From a virus, in the IMG/VR virus record IMGVR_UViG_3300025274_000055, positions 1-26,630 of that record: a stretch of 26,630 nt of DNA, one strand, 5' to 3'. Numbering within the stretch: position 1 is the first letter of the stretch; each line of letters begins with the position of its first letter. Shown in pieces: positions 7,001-13,800 of this stretch. Position numbers and translations under genes: made by a program. The notes beneath the pieces are model-generated. The model searched no databases. It worked only from the letters and a program-made list of their open reading frames with translations, and had not been told where the DNA came from.

Positions 7001-7819
7001 TCAGAAGGGTGTGTTTTCGTCAGAAGAGGCGGATGAATCCTCTCGCTGATGTTGCACGTTCACCTTTCCTGCTTGAATTGAGTCTGCAAAGAACTTTGCC
7101 TCGGCATAGAGGCCGGGATCTTCGATTTGTGAATCCTTTGAGATTTGCCAGCCATGCCAGGAGCCGTTCTTGTTCTCCTCGGCCACGGTTTCGAGACGCC
7201 AAATGTGGCCGAAACGTGGCGGGGTAAATATATTGCCGCTGGCGTCTTTCATCTTGAGAGACCGCATGGCGGAGTTCCATTGCTTCGACTTCTTTAGCTG
7301 TGTCGATTTCATGGGCAGGAGAGCTTGCTGCGTCACGCCATCCTCATCAATTATGAGCACGTAGTGCTGTGCCGTCTTTTCGAGGTAACGACCATCTCCA
7401 TCGACGATGTAATCCTTATTGTCGTCGCCGCGCTCGGTTTTTGGGATGTCGTCGCCTGCACCATAAATATTAAGAGGTGCCTTCGAGCCCGTTCCACGCG
7501 GCTCCCATTCGATGTGCTGTAAGTTATACGCACAGTTTATCACGCGGACGCCAGTCCCACCTTTGACCACTTCTTTTGTGACGGTGTTGTAAATGTCTCC
7601 AGCCTTGGCATTGTCCAGATCGTCCAATTCATCGGACATTTTTTGCAGAACCTTTAGGAAAGGAATTGCAAGATCCTCTGAATTCAGATCATTTACGCCT
7701 CTGCCTGCATCTTTCGCAAACATCGTGGCGCTCATTACAGCAACCGCTTGTTTGCTTTTGCCGTTTTTGCCGTTTTTGCCGTTTTTGCCGTTTTTCTTCG
7801 ATACTGCCGTTCGGGCCAT
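7001..7819 (-). CDS. SSB-like single-stranded-DNA-binding protein candidate
   Basis: The 272-aa product is unrecognised by family, but its place and tail suggest a phage SSB. I chose ATG 7819 because GAGGAG lies nine bases upstream; an open frame runs 33 codons further but overlaps the preceding gene. Residues 10-21 are four KNG repeats in a basic N-terminus. The body (about 45-235) is mixed beta-rich with aromatic residues such as those in GHIWRLE and SWHGWQIS. The C-terminus is acidic and ends SSDENTPF, resembling the partner-binding tip of bacterial SSB (DDDIPF). It is cotranscribed with the upstream 191-aa gene and followed by a terminator, consistent with high expression. Alternative: a recombination or annealing protein. 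Confidence 0.55.
   Translation of the reverse strand: MARTAVSKKNGKNGKNGKNGKSKQAVAVMSATMFAKDAGRGVNDLNSEDLAIPFLKVLQKMSDELDDLDNAKAGDIYNTVTKEVVKGGTGVRVINCAYNLQHIEWEPRGTGSKAPLNIYGAGDDIPKTERGDDNKDYIVDGDGRYLEKTAQHYVLIIDEDGVTQQALLPMKSTQLKKSKQWNSAMRSLKMKDASGNIFTPPRFGHIWRLETVAEENKNGSWHGWQISKDSQIEDPGLYAEAKFFADSIQAGKVNVQHQREDSSASSDENTPF
7760..7795 (-). repeat. Four tandem 9-bp repeats (KNG codons)
   Basis: GCCGTTTTT (plus strand) occurs four times head to tail without error, encoding Lys-Asn-Gly repeats near the N-terminus of the SSB-like protein. Perfect identity at the base level suggests recent slippage expansion; each unit change keeps the frame. The basic linker could bind DNA. Confidence 0.9.
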
Positions 7820-7821
7820 GT

Positions 7822-8397
7822 CTATTTGCTCCTCTTGATCGTTGCACGTTGCGATATGTATGCGCCGAATAAATCTAGCGGGACGGCGTCCCCCGCTTCG
7901 ACTCTTTCCCGTAGCCATGCCTTCAACGTCATCGGCTCGACTTTCTCAAGCTGGCTCGGGGTATATCCTCTCATTCCGCAGAGGTTTATAAAGGTCTTTG
8001 CATCCCCATCTTCCCCGCGCCCAAAAGTTACCGTGACATTGTTCTTCACGAGGTCTCCGAAATCATTGTCGCGGAGCCATTTGAAAGCTTCTTCTTTTCG
8101 ATTCTTCGGTATGGACGCGCCATAGACAGGTTTGACGGAAATTTCCGCTCCGTCCATAAGCGTAAACTTCTGGAGGCCCATCGTTTCGAGAGCTTCCGGG
8201 AGTTGCTCGTCCGTAATTTTATAAAGAGCCCGCTTTTGCTCCTTGAGCAGTTCCTCCGTCGTGACTATTATTTGCTCAAGGTTCGCGGCATTATTTGCCA
8301 GTTTCGCAATTGAGTCGAGTTGGTCGTCTTCGAGTCTGTCTATCTTGTCAGCGGTGCTTCCGGCGTCGGAAGCCATCTCCTGTAATAAATCCTTCAT
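7822..8397 (-). CDS. Unrecognised phage replication-module protein, first gene of the leftward operon
   Basis: The 191-aa product is not one I can name with confidence. It has a helical, likely coiled-coil segment over roughly residues 20-62 (rich in Glu, Leu and Lys), then a beta-rich part with LMDGAEISVKPVYGASIP, a WLRDNDFGDLVKNNVTVTFGRG stretch, and a helical end with PMTLKAWLRERVEAGDAVP. It vaguely recalls a small family seen beside primase or SSB genes in podophages. ATG 8397 is preferred over the ATG six codons earlier because AGGAG lies six bases before it. Its stop is two bases before the SSB-like ATG, so both are translated together. It is the promoter-proximal gene of the module. 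Confidence 0.75.
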   Translation of the reverse strand: MKDLLQEMASDAGSTADKIDRLEDDQLDSIAKLANNAANLEQIIVTTEELLKEQKRALYKITDEQLPEALETMGLQKFTLMDGAEISVKPVYGASIPKNRKEEAFKWLRDNDFGDLVKNNVTVTFGRGEDGDAKTFINLCGMRGYTPSQLEKVEPMTLKAWLRERVEAGDAVPLDLFGAYISQRATIKRSK

Positions 8398-8424
8398 TCG
8401 TTTCTCCTGCTTCATCCATCGGCG

Positions 8425-8442
8425 GTTGACTTAACCGTCAAC
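8425..8442. promoter_or_regulatory. Inverted repeat, operator candidate
   Basis: GTTGAC (8425-8430), six bases TTAACC, then GTCAAC (8437-8442) form a perfect 6-bp inverted repeat in the only divergent intergenic region. It covers the -35 hexamer of the rightward promoter candidate and reaches the likely start site of the leftward one. It would suit a dimeric regulator such as the XRE protein or the ribbon-helix-helix protein encoded in the leftward operon; which one, if any, is inference. Confidence 0.5.
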
Positions 8443-8454
8443 GTCCCTTATATG
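8426..8454 (+). promoter_or_regulatory. Sigma70-like promoter candidate for the SNF2 island
   Basis: TTGACT at 8426-8431 (5 of 6 matches to TTGACA), a 17-bp spacer and TATATG at 8449-8454 (4 of 6) would start transcription near 8461, about 26 bases before the SNF2 ATG. The spacing is ideal but the -10 is only moderate. Confidence 0.45.
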
Positions 8455-8475
8455 GGTATTTATGGGGGGCGGCAA
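8447..8475 (-). promoter_or_regulatory. Sigma70-like promoter candidate for the leftward replication operon
   Basis: Reading the minus strand, TTGCCG (8475-8470; 4 of 6) and TATAAG (8452-8447; 5 of 6) are separated by 17 bp. Transcription would begin near 8440, about 43 bases before the preferred ATG at 8397. Its -10 overlaps the -10 of the rightward promoter, so the two could not both be occupied by RNA polymerase. Confidence 0.45.
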
Positions 8476-8486
8476 GAGAAATCTTT

Positions 8487-9926
8487 ATGAGAAAATTTCT
8501 TTTTAAAACCAAGCCCTATCGGCATCAGCGCGAGGCATTCGAGGCCAGCGTAGATTCCGGAACATATGCGCTTCTCATGGACATGGGCACCGGCAAGACC
8601 AAGGTTTGCCTGGATACAATCGGCTACAACTTCGAGCAAGAGCGGATCAACCTAGCAATTATCGTAGCGCCGAAAGGCGTCATCGCTAACTGGGTGAGAG
8701 AGATAGAAACGCATCTGCCGGATCGCATAGAGCGGGAGATCGTTCTGTGGAAGCCGAACCTCACGAAAACCAAGCGGCAGGAACTAAAGGACCTATACCA
8801 AAAGAACGGGAAGCTTAAATTTCTTTTAATGAACGTCGAGGCGTTCAGCACCAAGAAGGGCGTGGATGTCGCTGAGTTCTTTGTAGGGAAATTCAAGGTT
8901 TTCATGGGTGTGGACGAATCCACCACCATCAAAAATCGTCAGGCAAAGAGGACCAAGGCAATCTGCTCCGTGGGCCGTGGTGCGGCAATGCGTCGTATTT
9001 TGACGGGTTCTCCTGTCACCAAGTCTCCGATGGATTTGTTCAGCCAGATGTACTTCCTCAGTCCTAAAATACTGGGCTTCAAGAGCTATTACACCTTCCA
9101 GAGCCGCTATGCCGTGGTACAGCGCCGCACGATGGGAGCCCACAGCTTTAACCACGTCGTGGGCTTTCGGCGTCTGGACGAGCTTACAGACGTCCTGGAA
9201 GCCCACTCTTACCGCGTGAGGAAAGAAGACTGCCTCGATCTTCCAGACAAGGTCTACATGAAGCGTGAGGTTGAGTTGACTCAGGAGCAGTCCGACGCCT
9301 ACACGCAGATGAGGCATCTGGCGCTGGCTCGCCTCGCAAGCGGGGAATTGGCAACCACTCAGAATGTTCTGACCCAGATCATGCGCCTGCAACAGATCTG
9401 CCTGGGGCATCTGACGGATGACGCTGGTGAGGTACACCCAATTAAATCAAACAGGCTTAACGAGCTTCTCGATATCTGCGGCGAGCTTCAGGGTAAGGCA
9501 ATCATCTGGGCGACATGGACCATGGACATTCGCTCGATTGCCGAGGCCCTGCGTAACCGCCATGACGTACAGGCGGTTGCAACGCTCCACGGGGAGACGC
9601 CGGATTCTGATCGCCAACAGATCGTGGAATCTTTCCAAGATCGGCAATCAGGATTGCGTTTCCTCGTGGGGCACCCTAAAACGGGCGGCTTCGGGCTTAC
9701 CCTCACCGCCGCCAACACCGTCATCTACTACAGCAACTCTTACGATCTGGAGCTTAGGATACAGTCGGAGGACCGGGCCCACCGTATTGGGCAGGAAAAC
9801 AAGGTCACATACATTGACCTGATATCTCCGGGGACCATAGACCAGAAGATCGTGGAGGCCCTTCGCAGCAAAATTAAGATTGCTGACACCATTTTAGGAG
9901 AGGATGCGCGGGAATGGCTGAAATAA
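8487..9926 (+). CDS. SNF2-family superfamily 2 helicase/translocase
   Basis: The 479-aa protein has the SNF2 ATPase order: YRHQ at 11-14, Walker A MGTGKT at 33-38, motif Ia VAPKGVIANW at 60-69, Walker B VDES at 142-145, motif III LTGSP at 172-176, motif V GFGLTLTAAN at 401-410 and motif VI QSEDRAHRIGQ at 426-436. The last is characteristic of SNF2 proteins such as RapA or SMARCAL1. Such proteins translocate on double-stranded DNA, usually without strand separation. This is the minimal two-lobe motor with no extra DNA-binding or nuclease domain. It is the first gene of a plus-strand island, opposite to all neighbours, with its own promoter candidate. It may help fork movement, remove bound proteins or act in takeover. 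Start ATG 8487 has only a weak purine-rich site upstream. Confidence 0.93.
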   Translation: MRKFLFKTKPYRHQREAFEASVDSGTYALLMDMGTGKTKVCLDTIGYNFEQERINLAIIVAPKGVIANWVREIETHLPDRIEREIVLWKPNLTKTKRQELKDLYQKNGKLKFLLMNVEAFSTKKGVDVAEFFVGKFKVFMGVDESTTIKNRQAKRTKAICSVGRGAAMRRILTGSPVTKSPMDLFSQMYFLSPKILGFKSYYTFQSRYAVVQRRTMGAHSFNHVVGFRRLDELTDVLEAHSYRVRKEDCLDLPDKVYMKREVELTQEQSDAYTQMRHLALARLASGELATTQNVLTQIMRLQQICLGHLTDDAGEVHPIKSNRLNELLDICGELQGKAIIWATWTMDIRSIAEALRNRHDVQAVATLHGETPDSDRQQIVESFQDRQSGLRFLVGHPKTGGFGLTLTAANTVIYYSNSYDLELRIQSEDRAHRIGQENKVTYIDLISPGTIDQKIVEALRSKIKIADTILGEDAREWLK

Positions 9927-10228
9927 ATTCTGAAATAAATGTCAACACTTTCTTCATTAAACACGAATCTGTATTGCAGGCATATCGTTTGCTGGTTCCA
10001 TACTGTTTTACATCAGATAAGGATGATAAATTACTGTTAACTGCTTTTAATCGTGATTACGAGGAAATACCCAGAGCGAGGATTCGTTTCAGACGAAACC
10101 CAGCTAATTTCACGGGGGTGTGGTTGGGTGAAAGTTTTTATATGTATAATGATAACCCAGAATCCCGTGAGGACTACTGGGAAAGGTTAGGCAAACTTTA
10201 TTCACACAAACACGTTGTAGTTGGATAA
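9914..10228 (+). CDS. Unrecognised 104-aa protein in the plus-strand island
   Basis: This ORF starts 13 bp inside the 3' end of the SNF2 gene, with AGGAGAGG about ten bases upstream of the ATG. The product has many aromatic and charged residues (for example RLLVPYCF, RIRFRRNP and SFYMYNDNP), no signal peptide and no membrane segment. I recognise no domain. The surrounding DNA is about 42% G+C by my count over 9961-10380, lower than the SNF2 gene, which hints at separate acquisition. It could be a SNF2 partner or a host-takeover protein; neither can be shown here. Confidence 0.65.
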   Translation: MAEINSEINVNTFFIKHESVLQAYRLLVPYCFTSDKDDKLLLTAFNRDYEEIPRARIRFRRNPANFTGVWLGESFYMYNDNPESREDYWERLGKLYSHKHVVVG

Positions 10229-10245
10229 TCCAAAAACTGGCTGAA

Positions 10246-10419
10246 ATGATACCAAAAGCAGTTGTCTTTGCCTTAATTCTTCCAGTTCTGGGATGCTCAC
10301 CGATAGAATCTGCTGTTCTAGGCGGCGCAACCGGCTTGTGGCAAAAGCATGAAATGTTAAATCTGGAGAAGCGGATAGAGCATCTGGAGAAAATTCTTAA
10401 AGAATGGAACTGTTTTTAG
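10246..10419 (+). CDS. Small predicted lipoprotein
   Basis: This 57-aa ORF, too short for usual cut-offs, starts MIPKAVVFALILPVLGCSP: a hydrophobic signal with a lipobox-like VLGC, Cys17 being the likely lipidated residue. After the Cys come a Gly/Ala-rich spacer and an amphipathic, likely coiled-coil helix (about residues 37-54, LNLEKRIEHLEKILKEW). It is not proline-rich like typical Rz1 outer spanins. It ends three bases from the convergent M15 peptidase gene. It may be an outer-membrane lipoprotein acting in lysis or in blocking superinfection. No clear Shine-Dalgarno site precedes it, so the gene call is moderate. Confidence 0.6.
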   Translation: MIPKAVVFALILPVLGCSPIESAVLGGATGLWQKHEMLNLEKRIEHLEKILKEWNCF

Positions 10420-10422
10420 TTT

Positions 10423-10872
10423 TTACAGGGAGGTCCAGTTTCTACCGTTGAAGATACGTGCCGACATTCTCTGTGGGTCTCTGTCTATATCATAGCTACC
10501 GTGGATCCATCCGCCGGTAGGCTCTTCTTCCCTGTAGAATTCCAGAATCAACTGGTCAAAGATGCAGTTTTCTTTTATCCACAGAGCAACCCGTTTGTTG
10601 TCAATTCCGGGTATTTCAAAATCTACGGCTTTTCCCAGTACGTGCTGGGATGTGTCGGCGGAGCCAATGGCACGATTTAACTCAAGGCAACGAAACCCGC
10701 TGCTCGGCGCAAAAGGAATCCCGTAATGTTCCCGGACGGGCTCCAACACCATGCTGCAAAGCAGGACAAGGTTTTCGACCTCTGTCTCGCTTGGCGTGTT
10801 GTCGATGCCCTTGCGTATTGCCGTTCCGGATTTTGTAAGCTCGTTTAGAGAAAAGTGCTGGGACAGCTTCAT
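10423..10872 (-). CDS. M15-family peptidase, endolysin candidate
   Basis: The 149-aa product fits peptidase family M15 (VanY/endolysin type), zinc enzymes that cut peptide bonds in peptidoglycan. SSGFRC lies at 57-62, the metal-binding SQHVLGKAVDF at 75-85 supplies His77 and Asp84, and WIHGS at 122-126 supplies the third ligand His124. The N-terminus (FSLNELTKSGTA) is the usual cell-wall hydrolase start. I chose ATG 10872, which forms an ATGA overlap with the stop of the 1538-aa virion gene, over an upstream ATG inside that gene. There is no signal peptide, so release would need the holin. Coupling to a virion gene leaves open a virion-borne role in entry. Confidence 0.88.
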   Translation of the reverse strand: MKLSQHFSLNELTKSGTAIRKGIDNTPSETEVENLVLLCSMVLEPVREHYGIPFAPSSGFRCLELNRAIGSADTSQHVLGKAVDFEIPGIDNKRVALWIKENCIFDQLILEFYREEEPTGGWIHGSYDIDRDPQRMSARIFNGRNWTSL

Positions 10873-13800
10873 CCAACTATCTGGCGGGGCTTGCATCGGA
10901 CAGACATGATGCCGGATTCTTCGTTGCGGCCTACTCCGCTACCCGCTCCTGCGGTTATATGACCACCATAATTTGCAAAAAGTGGAAGCCCCACTTGGCT
11001 TAGGCCAGCAAGTGTTTCCTGCGAGACTGGACCCGTGGGCCGTGGTCCCACTGGCATGGGCTGTTGTCCCACGGGACTGACCCGACTAAGCACCGACCCC
11101 TGAACGGGAGCCCTCGGCGATGGCACATTAGGTGGCACATTAGATGCCACCCGACGCGGTCTTGTTCCCGTGGGTTCCCGAAGAGATGTCCGGGGTCCCC
11201 TCCGAAAGCGGATTTCTTCGTCGTCGCCGAATTCTTGATATTTTGTGGGTTCCCCTACCTCATACAGAACTCCAGGCACGTTTCTAAGCTGTTGAATACG
11301 CCTTGCGTTGTCCCCGATAAACTTTTGGTGAGCATAGAGCCGCAGTCTTGTTTGCCATAGCGCATTGGCCTGGGGATTTGATACGGGAAATTTTTCCATG
11401 GCGACGACAGCAAGTTCCGGCTCCATCAGGAGGTCAACGAGTAACCTGTCTATGCTGCTTCCGCGCACGTCGGCCAGGGCCTCCATACCGAGTTGGCGCC
11501 CAGTGGCCGGAGCCCACAGCTTGCTTGGAGAGCCCAGGGGGATGATGTCGGAGGCCACTCCACCTATCCACCGGCCAATAAAACCAGCCCAAGTGTCGGA
11601 AACCCCAGTTCTTACTTTAACTCCGGGTGTGGCGGCAGGACCAATAGGTGACTGTAGCCGCGCTGCTTCGGCAATCTCGCCAAAAACTTTTGGCGCAGCC
11701 TCTCCGTACATTTCCCCAAGGAGCCTTCTAATTATTGGATCTTTCGCCAGCTTGAGAAGGGCTTGGGGGTCCCAGAGTGTCACGGTTGTTCCAAGATGTG
11801 CTGAAAGCTGCTCTGCTACCTTTCCAGCATTAGTGCTGGATCCCGGCTTGGTCAAAGCCTCGCGGATCAGACCTTCCGCCACCGCCTGTCTAAAACCTTC
11901 AAGAGCGGGATTGCTGCCATCTGGAAGTACGCCGCTTTCGAGGACTTTAAGCGTATTCCGTAGAACTTCGGGGTTCGTTCTAAATTTAGCTAGGAATTTA
12001 GTACCAATGGTTAAGGGTTCCGGATTATCTAGGAATATAGCGGCGGACTGGAGATTGGACTCTCTTTGCGCTGCTTCTCTAACCAATAACCGATAGCCTT
12101 CCTCCGTGAAATCTTCGTTAAATGCGCCGTTTTTTCTCAGGGTTCTTACGGTATCGTCCAACTTACTGATGTCCGCATGCCGTATAGCTTCAACAATGCG
12201 TTTCGCATTTGCTAAGTCCTCGAAGCCCGTGTCTTTTCCGGTTGCCTCTCTAAGCCATCTAATTGCAGCATCGTTATTTTCGATCCACCGGGCCGCTGCT
12301 GTTGAACTGAACTTGTCTCCGGTGCCGAATCCTTTAAACCTGTCCCACAAAGTTCTTTGGACCATTTCTATGTTGACGGGGGTGGGTTGGGTGCCTTCGG
12401 CAAGCCGAAAACCCAAGGATCGCCCCCCGTCAACTCGGATCGCCTCGAACGGTGCGGGAGGTGCTTCTGAGTATTTTTGAAGATTAAAATCTCGATCTAG
12501 CTCGGGGACCACCTTTCCATCTTTCCCCGTGGTCATCCGGAAAGGTGTTCCTTGTCCGGTCATTAACCTATGCCGCCCGGCAAGAGCGGTTTCCAACTGA
12601 CGCAGGTTAGTTTCTTGACCCGTAGTTGGGGCTATTTTTTCAATAGTTTTTTCCGGGGGGACTTTTGCTTCGCCTCTCGTGGTACGCGCTCTCAACTCCC
12701 CAACAGCACCCTTCGTGAATAGGCCGTGCTTGAGATCCGTCATGCGGCGGGCAGCATCCAGTGCAATCGTGTCCACGGAGAAGTTCTCCGGGTCCGCTAT
12801 GGCTCTCTCCAGATCATCAATTAAATCGCCTATGGCCGTTATCTTGGCGGGTTTCCGGTTGGGTCTTCCGTCCTCAAAACTCAGTTCAGCTTTGAGGTGG
12901 GAGATTATGTTTTGAAGTTCCTGAGCTTCTCGTCCAACGAGAACGCCGCCTACCTTTTGGACGTCCAGCACACTCCTGTTTACGATTTCGTTGTCGAGAT
13001 TTACCGGGTTGCCTTCATGGTCAACGCCTTTACTCAAAGATATTTCAATATTGTCCCGCGCTGTATCAAGTTTTATCTGTGCGTCGTTTAGTCGTGTCTG
13101 GGCTGTATTAAAAGCAGTTTCCGCTCTGGTCAGGTTCGGGTCCACGGCTTCGGCCCTAAGTAACTCTACAACTTTTGCACGGGCCCCTTCCAGTTTTATT
13201 CTGGTGCTATTTATGCGGGGGGTTTGGTGAGCGGGAACAGCTTCTAATTCGGCCTCAAGTTGCCTCACTCGGGCCATAGCATTTCTGTAAGCGGTACTTT
13301 CGTAAGGGATATCCCCCGCTGCTTTAAACTTTGCGGAAGCAGCGTCAAGTTCCTGTTGTCTCTGAGCGACGATTCTTTCGTTGTTCTTGATTACTACATT
13401 TTGTCTCGCAATTTTTTCTGCATTGGGTCCACCACCCTTGGCGGCTTGGTCAATCAGTGCATCACGCCCGGACAGCTTCCAGAGCCACTTGCTCTGGTTT
13501 TCGGGCTCGCCTCCCTTGAGGGCCGCTGCTTTAGCTGCAAAGTGTTCGCCTATGGGAACGCCATCTATAAGTATCTGCGGACCCAGATCATCACCGTCAG
13601 GAGTGAAATAAGACTCCGTCTTTGGTCTATTGAGGCCACTTATGTTGTGCCACAGGAGGTCTTCCATGGCGTCCACTTCCTGGTAGGCCGTTTCAATTTC
13701 GCGGCGAATCCACATATTAAATAACTGGCGGTCCTTGGCACTTATGTTCTCCGGCATACCATCGCGGATAGCCGCAACCCGTCTCTCGGCATCCGCTATA

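Noticed and set aside
7760-7795. Repeat array considered as a CRISPR-like or iteron element
   Set aside because: The units are 9 bp, directly adjacent without spacers, and are in frame inside a coding sequence.
7820-7918. Longer N-terminus for the SSB-like protein
   Set aside because: The extra 33 codons overlap the upstream gene in another frame, and the ATG at 7819 has a well-spaced GAGGAG site.
10380-10440. Bidirectional terminator between the convergent lipoprotein and M15 genes
   Set aside because: The gap is three bases, and the only pairings I found are a 4-bp CTGT/ACAG stem and a mismatched GGAACTG/CAGTTTC stem with a long loop. Neither is convincing.
11365-12096. Long plus-strand open frame (243 codons) inside the 1538-aa gene
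   Set aside because: It lies opposite a continuous coding frame, is Ser/Arg/Pro-rich in the manner of antisense translation, and has no recognisable domain. The same applies to the other plus-strand frames at 12106-15207 and 18358-19083.
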